A stretch of DNA of 64,000 nt from Streptomyces stelliscabiei (GTDB lineage Bacteria > Actinomycetota > Actinomycetes > Streptomycetales > Streptomycetaceae). Both the position numbers and the translations under genes were made by a program. The notes beneath the pieces are model-generated. The model had not been told where the DNA came from. It saw nothing but the letters and a program-made list of their open reading frames with translations, and searched no databases. The stretch's first letter is position 1, and each line of letters begins with the position of its first letter. The stretch covers positions 5,642,001 through 5,706,000 of the forward strand of contig NZ_JADBGF010000001.1 in the NCBI RefSeq assembly GCF_014873495.1. The letters run 5' to 3'. This document shows positions 48,475 through 57,143 of this stretch, in pieces.

Positions 48475-48816
48475 GGCTGTCTGTTACCCCACGGAACGCC
48501 GTCGTCACTGCGGCGAGCAGTGACTCCGGTTCCACGTACGGAGTTTGAGGCGTCGGCTCGTAGTGCCGACGCAGCGGATAGGTGTTGCCGTCACGACCGG
48601 CCCGGCGTCCCCACCGGTTGTTTTCACCAGCCTGCCCGCGGGCCGGCGCTCGCTCACCCGGTGACCGAACCGTCACCCTCCGTGCTTTGGGTGATCCCTG
48701 GCCGCCCCCTGTACGTCTCCTGCACGGCCCCTAACCGGCGTCACGCGAATCTGGAGTCACTTCCACCGCACACGAAGCGGAGGCAGTAACACCCCAACTT
48801 CGCACAGGAGATCGCG
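48475..48816. other. Divergent intergenic region
   Basis: It separates the leftward hydrolase from the rightward secreted SnoaL-like gene. A leftward frame at 48452-48676 (74 residues, overlapping the hydrolase start by 23 nt) has third-position GC near 60% in its last 40 codons, far below neighbouring genes, so I do not call it a gene. A ribosome binding site (AGGAG) precedes 48817. Confidence 0.4.
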
Positions 48817-49317
48817 ATGACCCGCAAGAACCGCATACGCGCCGCCATCGTCACCGCCACCGCTCTCGTCACCGCCGCCACGGTCACCGCCGGAGTCGGC
48901 ATGGCCGGCGCGGAGGCCGCGCCGAAGAAGCCCTCCAAGAAGGAGATCGCGGCCCTCTTCGACGGCTGGAACAAGACGCTGCGGACGGGCGACTCCAAGA
49001 AGGTGGCGGACCGCTACGCGAAGGACGCGGTGCTCCTGCCGACCGTCTCCAACAAGATCCGCACCGACCGCGCCGGCATCGTCGACTACTTCAACCACTT
49101 CCTGGAGAACAAGCCGGTCGGCAAGAAGACCAAGACGATCATCAACGTCCTGGACGCCGACTCGGCCATCGACACCGGCTCGTACTACTTCATCCTCACC
49201 GACCCCAAGACCGGTGAGAAGCGGCGCGTCGACGCCCGCTACACCTACGAGTACGAGAAGCGCAACGGCGTGTGGAAGATCGTGAACCACCACTCGTCGA
49301 TGATGCCCGAGGGCTGA
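48817..49317 (+). CDS. Secreted SnoaL/DUF4440-like protein
   Basis: 166 residues. Residues 1-35 form a signal peptide (RKNRIRAAIVTATALVTAAT, then an A-x-A-type end at EAA). The mature part is an NTF2-like cone: KEIAALFDGWNKTLRTGDSK, VADRYAKDAVLLPTVSNKIR, YFNHFLENKPVGKKTK, YEYEKRNGVWKIVNHHSSMM. The last phrase W-K-I-V-N-H-H-S-S is the SgcJ/EcaC and CaMKII-association-domain signature. No enzymatic activity is proven for the secreted members; it is probably a small-molecule binding or structural protein. The ATG follows AGGAG. It is convergent with the histidine kinase gene. Confidence 0.8.
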   Translation: MTRKNRIRAAIVTATALVTAATVTAGVGMAGAEAAPKKPSKKEIAALFDGWNKTLRTGDSKKVADRYAKDAVLLPTVSNKIRTDRAGIVDYFNHFLENKPVGKKTKTIINVLDADSAIDTGSYYFILTDPKTGEKRRVDARYTYEYEKRNGVWKIVNHHSSMMPEG

Positions 49318-49359
49318 TCGGCAGCCATCCCCAGTCGTGGCTGGGCCATACCCCCCGGC

Positions 49360-50748
49360 TCAGCCACCCCCGTGTCGCGCCGCCCGCAGTGTGAGCGCGA
49401 CGCACAACCCGCCCCCGGGTGAGTCCTTGAGGGCCACGGTCCCGTTGTCGTCGGTGACGAGTTGCTTGACGACGGCGAGACCGAGGCCCGAACCGCCCCT
49501 CCCGGTGAGGCCCTGACCGCGCCAGAAGCGGTCGAAGGCGCGGGACTTCTCGGCGTCCGACATACCGGGCCCCTCGTCCAGCACCGACAGCACCACCTCG
49601 TCGCCCCGGCTCTCCACCAGGACCGTGATGGTCGCACCGTCCGGCGAGACCTCCAGGGCGTTCGAAAGCACGTTGTCCAGGACCTGGTCCAGATGACCGG
49701 GACTGGCCAGCACAAGCGGCCGGCCGTCGGCACTCCCCCTGAGCGTGATGGTGACTCCGCGCTCGTCGGCGGCCGGTCTCCACACGTCGAGACGTTCCCG
49801 GATGACCTCCCGCAGGGACAGCGGTTCCGCCGCCGTCACCTTCGCCTCGGCCCGCGCCAGCACCAGCAGGCCGTTGACGAGGCGGCTCATCCGGACCACC
49901 TCGGCGGTGGCCTGCTCCACGTCCTCCCGGACGAACTCGTCGTCCGTGCCGTCCGCGATGTTGTCCAAGGACAGCCGCAACGCCGTGAGCGGGGTGCGGA
50001 GTTGATGGGAGGCGTCGGCGACGAAGATGCGCTGCGAGGCGATCAGCGTGTCCAGACGCTCGCCCGCCTGGTTCAGCGTTCGCGCCAGGGTCTGTGTCTC
50101 CTGGGGGCCCGTCACGGGGGAGCGGGCCGTCAGGTCCCCGTCGCTCATCTTGCTCGCCATCTCGTTGAGCTGGCGGAGAGGGGCGGTCAGTCGCCGGGCG
50201 GCGAAGACACCGATGATCGCGGCGGCCAGCAGGACCACGACGGCCAGCGCCGCCCGGAAACCCCAGATGGTCCAGAGGCGGTAGGTGAGGTGGTCGGTCG
50301 AGAACATGATCCGGACGGCCCCGACGACCTTCTCCGTGTCGGTCCTCCCGTCCGGCGAACGCTCGAAGGCGGGGGCCGTGACCACCAGGTTGTCGCCCCA
50401 GATGAAGTCGGAGCCCCAGTCGACCGTGCTCCGGCCGTGCTCCAGAGCCCTGGCCAGCGCCGCGTCCGCCGTCGGCTCCTCCAGCCTCTCCGGCGCACAC
50501 CTGTCGGTCGCGGTGACCTCGACCTTCTCCTCGTCGGCCGGGTACGCCCCCGCCAGCTGCGCCAGGGCCTCGCAGGAGGCGGTGTCGCCCACGCCGAGCA
50601 GCCGGGCCATCGTCTCGGCCTCGCGCTGTACGGCTTCGCTGGCGTCGTCCCGCAGCTGATCCGTGAGTGTGAACGCCACCGGCACGGTGAACAGGGCGAT
50701 CGCCACAGCCACCAGGAGCACGTAGCTGCGGATGAGCTGACGGATCAT
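49360..50748 (-). CDS. Sensor histidine kinase, OmpR-type partner
   Basis: 462 residues. Membrane helices at 8-28 and 162-185 enclose an extracytoplasmic sensor of about 130 residues with two or three cysteines (T-A-S-C-E, T-D-R-C-A). Then come a HAMP linker (FAARRLTAPLRQLNEMASKM), HisKA with phospho-acceptor His248 in VADASHQLRTPLTALRLSLD, and HATPase_c (VLSNALEVSP, DEGPGM, GGSGLGLAVVKQL). The Asn of the N-box is present as N-A-L. It overlaps the response regulator by 4 nt. The signal is unknown; the paired extracellular cysteines could form a disulfide. Confidence 0.92.
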   Translation of the reverse strand: MIRQLIRSYVLLVAVAIALFTVPVAFTLTDQLRDDASEAVQREAETMARLLGVGDTASCEALAQLAGAYPADEEKVEVTATDRCAPERLEEPTADAALARALEHGRSTVDWGSDFIWGDNLVVTAPAFERSPDGRTDTEKVVGAVRIMFSTDHLTYRLWTIWGFRAALAVVVLLAAAIIGVFAARRLTAPLRQLNEMASKMSDGDLTARSPVTGPQETQTLARTLNQAGERLDTLIASQRIFVADASHQLRTPLTALRLSLDNIADGTDDEFVREDVEQATAEVVRMSRLVNGLLVLARAEAKVTAAEPLSLREVIRERLDVWRPAADERGVTITLRGSADGRPLVLASPGHLDQVLDNVLSNALEVSPDGATITVLVESRGDEVVLSVLDEGPGMSDAEKSRAFDRFWRGQGLTGRGGSGLGLAVVKQLVTDDNGTVALKDSPGGGLCVALTLRAARHGGG

Positions 50749-51464
50749 GACGTGCCGTCGCCCTCACGGGTACCGCCGGTCGGCGCGGTCTCCTCGTTCA
50801 CCATCAGCCGGAACCCCACCCCCCGTACCGCCTCGATCGTGATCGCCCCGGCCAGCTTGCGCCGCAGCGCCGCCACGTGGACGTCGAGCGTCTTCGTCGG
50901 CCCGAACCAGTTCGCGTCCCAGACCGCCTCCATGATCTGCTCGCGCGACATCAGGGCGCCCGGCTCCTCGGTGAGGAAGGCCAGGAGGTCGTACTCCTTG
51001 GGGGCGAGCCCCACCTCCGTGCCGTCGAGGTGCACGCGCGCGGCCTTGCGGTCGACGGTGAGGCGGGGGCCGTAGCGGTCGGGGCCGGCGGCGGGCGCGT
51101 CGGCGGCGCGCGGCTGCACCCGGCGCATCACCGCCCTTATCCGGGCGATCACCTCGCGGACCCCGAACGGCTTGGAGACGTAGTCGTCGGCGCCCAGCTC
51201 CAGGCCGACCACGCGGTCCGTCTCGTCGCTGCGGGCGCTGATCACGATGATCGGCACCTGGCTGCGGTCCCGCAGGGCCTTGCACACGTCTAGGCCGTCG
51301 GTGTCGGGCAGACCGAGATCCAGGAGGACGACGTCGTACGGTTCGCCGTACGACAGCGCGGCCCCGCCCGTGTTGACCCACTCCACCTCGAAGCCGTACC
51401 GCAGGAGTCCTCGTCGCAGGGACTCGGCGACCGGCTCGTCGTCTTCCACCAGAAGTACGCGCAC
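50745..51464 (-). CDS. OmpR/PhoB-type response regulator
   Basis: 239 residues from GTG 51464. A receiver domain with EDD (7-9), phospho-acceptor Asp49 in VVLLDLGLPDTDG, and the Lys of YVSKPFGVREVIARIRA. A winged-helix DNA-binding domain occupies about 135-230 (LAPKEYDLLAFLTEEPGALM, REQIMEAVWDANWF, TKTLDVHVAALRRKL, IEAVRGVGFRL). I preferred GTG 51464 over GTG 51470 because a TANNNT hexamer lies exactly 7 nt upstream of it. It is divergent from lysC with a 365-nt gap. Confidence 0.93.
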   Translation of the reverse strand: MRVLLVEDDEPVAESLRRGLLRYGFEVEWVNTGGAALSYGEPYDVVLLDLGLPDTDGLDVCKALRDRSQVPIIVISARSDETDRVVGLELGADDYVSKPFGVREVIARIRAVMRRVQPRAADAPAAGPDRYGPRLTVDRKAARVHLDGTEVGLAPKEYDLLAFLTEEPGALMSREQIMEAVWDANWFGPTKTLDVHVAALRRKLAGAITIEAVRGVGFRLMVNEETAPTGGTREGDGTS

Positions 51465-51471
51465 GGCCACG

Positions 51472-51477
51472 ACCTTA
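51472..51477 (-). promoter_or_regulatory. -10 hexamer of the OmpR-type operon, likely leaderless
   Basis: TAAGGT on the minus strand, 7 nt before the GTG at 51464; no Shine-Dalgarno sequence. Confidence 0.5.
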
Positions 51478-51829
51478 GTGCTTGAAAGTTGCCGTTCCGT
51501 CGTCGCGGGGCCCCTCGGTGTGACTCCAGGCACTTTTCCCCGTCCGCGCCGACTGTTCGGTGCCGACCTGGGCAGAGACGTTCCCGGAGCGGCCGAAGGT
51601 CCGGGCGAGAAGCCGGGGTGAAACCGGTGGAAGGTCCGGAGAAAACCCAGGTGATCACAGGGTGAGCGGGACATCTCACCATGCGGTACCAGGGAAGGGA
51701 TGTTCGGCCGCTCGTTAGACTGAGCCGACCGCCGCAGCACGTTCGACGACGCGGGAACGACGTAGGAACCGCGTACGAGTACGTGTGCATGTGCGGAAAT
51801 TAGGGACTGAAACGGAGCGAGGAGCGCAC
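51478..51829. other. Regulatory region upstream of lysC
   Basis: There is no gene here. TAGACT (51716-51721) is a -10-like hexamer that would give a leader of about 100 nt for lysC. GGAG lies 6 nt before the lysC GTG. I saw no convincing lysine riboswitch fold, which would need about 170 nt of leader. Confidence 0.4.
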
Positions 51830-53110
51830 GTGGGCCTTGTCGTGCAGAAGTACGGAGGCTCCTCCGTAGCCGATGCCGAGGGCATCAAGCGCGTCGCCAA
51901 GCGGATCGTGGAAGCGAAGAAGAACGGCCACCAGGTGGTCGTCGTCGTTTCCGCGATGGGCGACACGACGGACGAGCTGATCGATCTCGCCGAGCAGGTG
52001 TCACCCATGCCTGCCGGGCGTGAGTTCGACATGCTGCTGACCGCCGGAGAGCGTATCTCCATGGCGCTGCTGGCCATGGCGATCAAAAACCTGGGTCACG
52101 AGGCCCAGTCGTTCACCGGCAGCCAGGCGGGCGTCATCACCGACTCCGTCCACAACAAAGCCCGGATCATCGACGTCACGCCGGGGCGCATCCGGACCGC
52201 GCTGGACGAGGGCAACATCGCCATCGTCGCCGGGTTCCAGGGCGTCAGCGCGGACAAGAAGGACATCACCACCCTCGGCCGCGGCGGGTCGGACACGACC
52301 GCCGTCGCGCTGGCCGCCGCGCTGGAGGCCGAGGTCTGTGAGATCTACACCGACGTCGACGGCGTCTTCACCGCCGACCCGCGGGTCGTGAAGAAGGCGA
52401 AGAAGATCGACTGGATCTCCTCCGAGGACATGCTCGAACTGGCGGCGTCCGGTTCGAAGGTGCTGCTCCACCGCTGTGTCGAGTACGCCCGCCGCTACAA
52501 CATCCCGATCCACGTCCGCTCGTCCTTCTCCGGACTGCCGGGCACCTGGGTCAGCAACGAGAAGCCAGAGTCGCAAGGGGACCACAAGGTGGAGCACGCC
52601 ATCATCTCCGGAGTCGCCCACGACGTCTCCGAGGCCAAGGTCACGGTCGTCGGCGTCCCGGACAAGCCGGGCGAGGCCGCCGCGATCTTCCGCGCCATCG
52701 CGGACGCCGAGGTCAACATCGACATGGTCGTGCAGAACGTGTCCGCCGTGACGACCGGTCTGACGGACATCTCCTTCACCCTTCCCAAGACGGAGGGCCG
52801 CAAGGCCATCGACGCCCTGGAGAAGAACAAGGCGGGCATCGGCTTCGACTCGCTGCGCTACGACGACCAGATCGGCAAGATCTCCCTGGTCGGCGCGGGT
52901 ATGAAGACCAACCCGGGCGTCACCGCCTCCTTCTTCGAGGCCCTCAGCGACGCCGGCGTGAACATCGAGCTGATCTCGACCTCCGAGATCCGTATCTCGG
53001 TCGTCACCCGCGCCGACGACGTCCCCGAGGCCGTGCGCGCCGTGCACACCGCCTTCGGACTCGACTCCGACAGCGACGAGGCCGTCGTCTACGGGGGTAC
53101 CGGGCGCTGA
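51830..53110 (+). CDS. lysC: Aspartate kinase
   Basis: 426 residues. It phosphorylates aspartate as the first step to lysine (diaminopimelate), threonine, methionine and isoleucine. VVQKYGGSSVADAEGIKRVA (K-Y-G-G-S-S), LLTAGERISMALLAMAI, TTLGRGGSDTTAVALAAALE and CEIYTDVDGVFTADPR form the catalytic part. Residues about 255-426 are two ACT domains (KVTVVGVPDKPGEAAAIFRA, KISLVGAGMKTNPGVTASFF), the site of lysine/threonine feedback. It starts at GTG 51830 behind GGAG. A second in-frame start with a strong ribosome binding site at 52589 probably yields a separate ACT-only subunit. asd follows after 31 nt. Confidence 0.96.
   Translation: MGLVVQKYGGSSVADAEGIKRVAKRIVEAKKNGHQVVVVVSAMGDTTDELIDLAEQVSPMPAGREFDMLLTAGERISMALLAMAIKNLGHEAQSFTGSQAGVITDSVHNKARIIDVTPGRIRTALDEGNIAIVAGFQGVSADKKDITTLGRGGSDTTAVALAAALEAEVCEIYTDVDGVFTADPRVVKKAKKIDWISSEDMLELAASGSKVLLHRCVEYARRYNIPIHVRSSFSGLPGTWVSNEKPESQGDHKVEHAIISGVAHDVSEAKVTVVGVPDKPGEAAAIFRAIADAEVNIDMVVQNVSAVTTGLTDISFTLPKTEGRKAIDALEKNKAGIGFDSLRYDDQIGKISLVGAGMKTNPGVTASFFEALSDAGVNIELISTSEIRISVVTRADDVPEAVRAVHTAFGLDSDSDEAVVYGGTGR
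52575..52591 (+). promoter_or_regulatory. Internal ribosome binding site and start for the lysC beta subunit
   Basis: AAGGGGA (52575-52581), a 7-nt spacer, then GTG at 52589-52591 in frame within lysC. The product (V-E-H-A-I-I-S-G-V-A-H onwards, 174 residues) would contain only the ACT regulatory domains. This is how Corynebacterium and Bacillus lysC make alpha2-beta2 enzymes. Confidence 0.7.
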
Positions 53111-53141
53111 TGGCCCTCATCCACGGAGGCGGCGGTCGTTG

Positions 53142-54209
53142 ATGGCTGTCGATGCCGGGCGCTCCGGCAGGCCGACGCTGGCGGTCGTGGGCGCGACCGG
53201 TGCCGTCGGCACCGTCATGCTCCAGATCCTGTCCCACCGGGCCGACATCTGGGGCGAGATCCGTCTGATCGCCTCCCCGCGCTCGGCCGGCCGCAAGCTG
53301 GCCGTGCGCGGGGAGCAGGTCGAGGTGGTGGCGCTGTCGGAAGAGGTTTTCGACGGGGTCGACGTCGCCCTGTTCGACGTACCCGACGAGGTCGCGGCGC
53401 ACTGGGCGCCGATCGCCGCCGCCAAGGGCGCGGTCGTGGTGGACAACTCGGGCGCCTTCCGGATGGACCCGGAGGTGCCCCTCGTCGTCCCCGAGGTCAA
53501 CGCGCACGCCGCCCGTGTCCGGCCGCGCGGGATCATCGCCAACCCCAACTGCACGACCCTCTCCATGATCGTGGCGCTCGGCGCGCTGCACGCCGAGTTC
53601 GGGCTGCGCGAGCTGGTGGCCTCCTCGTACCAGGCGGTCAGCGGCGCGGGACGGGCGGGCGTGCAGACGCTGCGGCAGCAGATCGCCCTGGTCGCCGGTA
53701 CGGAACTGGGGACCGCCCCCGGTGACGTACGGCGGGCGGTGGGCGACGACACCGGGCCGTTCCCCGAGCCCGTGGCGCTGAACGTGGTGCCGTGGGCCGG
53801 GTCGTTGCGCGCGGACGGCTGGTCCTCGGAGGAGATGAAGGTCCGGGACGAGTCCCGCAAGATCCTCGGCCTGCCGAAGCTGCCGGTCGCCGTGACCTGT
53901 GTACGGGTGCCGGTCGTCACCGCGCACTCCCTCACCCTGCACGCCCGCTTCGAGAGCCAGGTCACGGTCGCCAAGGCCCGCGAGATCCTCGCCACGGCCC
54001 CCGGGGTCGTCCTCTACGACGATCCGGGCGCGGGGGAGTTCCCCACCCCCGCGGACGTGGTCGGCACCGACCCGACCTGGGTCGGGCGCGTACGCCGGGC
54101 CCTGGACGACCCGACGGCCCTGGAACTGTTCGTCTGCGGCGACAACCTGCGCAAGGGCTCCGCCCTGAACGCCGCGCAGATCGCGGAGCTGGTGGCGAAG
54201 GGCGCCTAG
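53142..54209 (+). CDS. asd: Aspartate-semialdehyde dehydrogenase
   Basis: 355 residues. It reduces aspartyl phosphate with NADPH, the second step of the aspartate family. LAVVGATGAVGTVMLQIL is the dinucleotide-binding loop, DNSGAFRMDPEVPLVVPEVN follows, and the catalytic cysteine is Cys137 in IIANPNCTTLSMIV. SSYQAVSGAGRAG and the C-terminal VPVVTAHSLTLHARF (active-site His) complete the family. It starts at ATG 53142 (TTG 53139 also possible), 31 nt after lysC and behind GGAGG. It forms an operon with lysC. Confidence 0.95.
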   Translation: MAVDAGRSGRPTLAVVGATGAVGTVMLQILSHRADIWGEIRLIASPRSAGRKLAVRGEQVEVVALSEEVFDGVDVALFDVPDEVAAHWAPIAAAKGAVVVDNSGAFRMDPEVPLVVPEVNAHAARVRPRGIIANPNCTTLSMIVALGALHAEFGLRELVASSYQAVSGAGRAGVQTLRQQIALVAGTELGTAPGDVRRAVGDDTGPFPEPVALNVVPWAGSLRADGWSSEEMKVRDESRKILGLPKLPVAVTCVRVPVVTAHSLTLHARFESQVTVAKAREILATAPGVVLYDDPGAGEFPTPADVVGTDPTWVGRVRRALDDPTALELFVCGDNLRKGSALNAAQIAELVAKGA

Positions 54210-54662
54210 CCGGGCCCCCGGCCCTCACCTCCTCTCCCCCCCCCGGGCCCAGGGGCCGTTGTCGGCGGTGGCGTGTAAGTTCTTCGAGTCGGCGGTTCGG
54301 CGGACGGAGAATTTCCGGCCGTGCCGTCGTCGGTTTCCGGGTTGATTCAGGCCTCCCGGTGATCGAGGATTTTTTCTCCCCGTCCACCGCAACCGCGCGG
54401 CGGACGGGGAGCGTCTTTCACGGGCGCCCTTCGGCGGGGCTGGGCGCCGACACTCTGGCTTAGGGGAAGAGCTGGTACGCATGAGGGCGTTCGACGTGCT
54501 GTCCGGTGTTCGGCGGGCCGTACCGGCAGCTGAGCACAGCGTGCCGTCGGGCGCGTCTGCCGCACCGGCCCGCGCATGGGTCACGCGGACACGTGTGCGA
54601 TCTGACGCAAAAGAGATGGCTGCCACGTACAACCCCGACGGGGGGTCGCGGGTCCAACTGAC
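54210..54662. other. Intergenic region between asd and the ECF sigma gene
   Basis: A hairpin at 54376-54411 is annotated separately. A rightward 94-codon frame beginning at ATG 54481 overlaps the sigma gene by 103 nt and has no family features, so it is probably leader sequence. The promoter of the sigma gene should lie here. Confidence 0.4.
54376..54411. terminator. Hairpin terminator of lysC-asd
   Basis: A 15-bp stem with one mismatch (54376-54390 and 54397-54411) and a 6-nt loop. It is preceded by six T residues (54370-54375) and followed by CGTCTTT. Confidence 0.65.
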
Positions 54663-55340
54663 GTGGCAGAGGTACTCGAATTCACCGCGGCACAGACGAG
54701 GGGCACCGCCCTTCGTCCACCCCGCCGTCCCCGCTTGCCCGGTTCGGCCGGCGGCATGCCGGTGATCGCGCCGATGCCCGCGGCGCGGCCGACCCGCATA
54801 CCCAACCAACGCGACGGCGCGGACGACACGTCGACGGTGCCGGCCTCCGGCACTACCGTCGACCATCTCACCGAGACCTACCGCGCCCACTACCGCTCGC
54901 TTCTCGGGCTCGCGGCGCTCCTCCTCGACGACACCGCCTCCTGCGAGGACGTGGTCCAGGAGGCCTTCATCCGCGTGCACTCGGCGCGCAAGCGTGTCCG
55001 CGAGCCGGAGAAGACGCTCGCCTATCTGCGCCAGACGGTCGTGAACCTCTCGCGCTCCGCCCTGCGCCGCCGCATCCTCGGTCTGAAGCTGCTGTCGAAG
55101 CCGATGCCCGACATGGCGAGCGCGGAGGAGGGCGCGTACGACCTGCTGGAGCGCGACTCCCTCATCAAGGCGATGAAGGGCCTGCAGCGCCGCCAGCGCG
55201 AGGTCCTCGTGCTGCGCTACTTCGCCGACATGACCGAGGCCCAGGTCGCCGAGACCCTCGGCATATCGCTCGGCTCGGTCAAGGCGTACGGCTCCCGGGG
55301 CATCGCGGCACTGCGCGTCGCCATGGAGGCGCCGGCATGA
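54663..55340 (+). CDS. ECF-type RNA polymerase sigma factor (SigE family)
   Basis: 225 residues from GTG 54663. A disordered N-terminus of about 60 residues is followed by sigma region 2 (HLTETYRAHYRSLLGLAALL, DDTASCEDVVQEAFIRVHSA, AYLRQTVVNLSRSALRRRIL). Region 4 follows (about 165-220: LQRRQREVLVLRYFADMTEA, QVAETLGISLGSVKAYGSRG). The length of the N-terminal extension is unusual for ECF factors and an internal start is possible. No Cys-rich ZAS anti-sigma lies next to it; the overlapping downstream gene encodes a membrane protein that may play that part. Confidence 0.9.
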   Translation: MAEVLEFTAAQTRGTALRPPRRPRLPGSAGGMPVIAPMPAARPTRIPNQRDGADDTSTVPASGTTVDHLTETYRAHYRSLLGLAALLLDDTASCEDVVQEAFIRVHSARKRVREPEKTLAYLRQTVVNLSRSALRRRILGLKLLSKPMPDMASAEEGAYDLLERDSLIKAMKGLQRRQREVLVLRYFADMTEAQVAETLGISLGSVKAYGSRGIAALRVAMEAPA

Positions 55341-56992
55341 GCACGCACGGCAAGGGCGACGGACCCGACAGGCGCGACGGGCCGGACGGCCGCGACGGAC
55401 GGGACGAACTCGGCGCCCGCAGGCGCGCCTCGTGGGGGCGCCGGGACGACGACGAACGCGCCGCGGAGCGCGGGGAGGCACCCGCGCGAGAGCGCGGGGA
55501 AGCACGCGCTGAGCGCGGGCAGGACGGGCGCGTCGGGGGGCGCGGGCTCGAAGAGCACGAAGAAACGCAATCGCACGCTGGGAACGGAACTGTGAATCAC
55601 GGCCCCGAAGAACAAGGCCCCCACCCCAAGGGCCGGCATCTCGAAGGCCGCGCTCCGGACGACCCGCCGGTGGTGGACTCGGCCGGGGCCTCGCGGGATG
55701 AGGATGCGCGGTCCGAGGGCCGGGCCGCGGATGACCAGCCTTCGGATGACCGGCCTTCGGAAGAGCAGCCCTCGGAAGAGCAGCCTTCGGACGGCTCCCG
55801 TTCGGGGAGTACTCCAGGGAGTACGTCGGAGAGTACGAAGGACTCGGGCGCGGACCTCTCGGCCGACGGTTCCGCCCGCGCGGCCGAGCCGGGGGCCGAC
55901 GACTCGCTCCTGAGCGCCCTGCGGTGGGGCGGCCTCGGCTCCGGCGGCTCGGGGCCAGACGGCCCGGAGCCGAAGGTGACCGGCGGATTCGAGCCGGACG
56001 ACGAGCTGGTGCTGCGCAATCTGCTGCAGCAGGCGGTGTCGGAGATCGAGCCCAGGGACGGCACGCTGGAGCATCTGCGGCGGGCGGTACCGGCGAGGCG
56101 GGCGCGCAAGCGGCAGGCCGTCGTCGGCATGGCGGCCGCCGCGCTCTTCATCGGCACGGCGATCCCCGCCCTGATCCACGTCTCCAACTCGCCCGGCTCC
56201 AACCTCGACACCACCATCACCGGCAACGGCTCGCACACGCAGGGCAGCGACGGCGACACCAAGGGGCAGACCGGCGGACAGAATGCCTCGGGCGGCACCT
56301 CCGGCGGCTCCAAGGACTCCGGCAAGGGCAGCGGCAAGGGCAAGGACGACAAGGGCAAGGGCGAAGCCAACGGCACCGTGGGCGGCGCCCAGCCGTCGCC
56401 CACGAGCGCTGCCTCGTCCTTGTGCACGTCGGCCCAGCTCGGCGGTGGCGGCAGCGTGGGCGCACCGGACTCCAGCGGCGCCGTCTACGGCTCGTTCCGC
56501 GTGTCCAACGTCTCCGGCACGAGCTGTACGGTCACCGGTTCGGGCAGTGTGGGTGCCGCCCCGCAGGGCGCCGCGGACTCCTCGAAGATCACCGTGGCGA
56601 CCCATGTCACCGGGGACGCGGCGACCGGACTGCCCGACCCGTCGCTGTCCCTGACGCAGCTGACGCTGGCGCCGGGCACGGCGTACGAGGTGCGGTTCGC
56701 CTGGGTGCCTTCGGAGCCCTGCCCCACCAGCAGTGGCGGTACGACCGACGGCGGCGGCACCGGTGGCCCGGATCCGTCACCGGACCCGACGCCCACGGGG
56801 GAGGCGACCCCGGGCACCACCACCGACGGCACCAACTCCGTCTCCACGCAGCTCCTCACCGAGGACGGCACCATCGACGGCAGCGTCGTCGTCTCGCACA
56901 CCACCGCGGGCGGTATCGCCACCTTCACGACGGGCGTCGGCAACGCCTGCGCGGGCGTGCTCTACTACACGGGCCTGCTGGCGGGCGCCTGA
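55337..56992 (+). CDS. Large single-pass membrane protein, putative sigma-factor partner
   Basis: 551 residues, overlapping the sigma gene by 4 nt (ATGA). Residues 1-205 are charged low complexity (Asp/Arg/Gly, then Ser/Glu repeats such as SEEQPSEEQPSDG). Residues 215-255 (LVLRNLLQQAVSEIEPRDGT, LEHLRRAVPARRARKRQAV) are a short helical cytoplasmic part, followed by a membrane helix about 258-282 and a Gly/Lys linker. The exported C-terminal domain of about 170 residues has paired cysteines (S-S-L-C-T, G-T-S-C-T, S-E-P-C, G-N-A-C) and resembles DUF4232-like domains. The overlap suggests a regulatory partner of the sigma factor, but no anti-sigma motif is visible. Confidence 0.7.
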   Translation: MSTHGKGDGPDRRDGPDGRDGRDELGARRRASWGRRDDDERAAERGEAPARERGEARAERGQDGRVGGRGLEEHEETQSHAGNGTVNHGPEEQGPHPKGRHLEGRAPDDPPVVDSAGASRDEDARSEGRAADDQPSDDRPSEEQPSEEQPSDGSRSGSTPGSTSESTKDSGADLSADGSARAAEPGADDSLLSALRWGGLGSGGSGPDGPEPKVTGGFEPDDELVLRNLLQQAVSEIEPRDGTLEHLRRAVPARRARKRQAVVGMAAAALFIGTAIPALIHVSNSPGSNLDTTITGNGSHTQGSDGDTKGQTGGQNASGGTSGGSKDSGKGSGKGKDDKGKGEANGTVGGAQPSPTSAASSLCTSAQLGGGGSVGAPDSSGAVYGSFRVSNVSGTSCTVTGSGSVGAAPQGAADSSKITVATHVTGDAATGLPDPSLSLTQLTLAPGTAYEVRFAWVPSEPCPTSSGGTTDGGGTGGPDPSPDPTPTGEATPGTTTDGTNSVSTQLLTEDGTIDGSVVVSHTTAGGIATFTTGVGNACAGVLYYTGLLAGA

Positions 56993-57014
56993 CCTGACCG
57001 TACGGCCACCGGAG

Positions 57015-57043
57015 GAGCACCGCCGCCGAACCGCGCGGTGCTC
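57015..57043. terminator. Hairpin terminator between convergent genes
   Basis: 9-bp perfect stem GAGCACCGC / GCGGTGCTC (57015-57023 and 57035-57043), between the sigma-partner gene and the converging SURF1 gene. Confidence 0.55.
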
Positions 57044-57143
57044 GCCGGGGACGGCGGTGCGGTGGTCCCGTGGTCCGATGCGTGGCGGTACGCCGGTTCC
57101 AGCGGTACGCCGGTCCCGCTCGGCCGGTCTTGCACGGCCGGTC

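Noticed and set aside
48452..48676. 74-codon leftward frame overlapping the hydrolase start
   Set aside because: GC at third positions in its last 40 codons is only about 60%, unlike true genes here, and no family is recognisable. A short leader gene cannot be excluded.
46753..48789. Rightward 678-codon frame across the peptidase and hydrolase genes
   Set aside because: Alternate-frame shadow; both underlying genes have complete active-site motifs.
51478..51829. Lysine riboswitch upstream of lysC
   Set aside because: The candidate leader of about 100 nt is too short and no typical multi-helix core or K-turn could be recognised by eye. A covariance-model scan would be decisive.
54481..54765. 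94-codon frame just before and into the ECF sigma gene
   Set aside because: It overlaps the sigma gene by 103 nt in another frame, has no recognisable fold, and stops inside it. More likely leader sequence.
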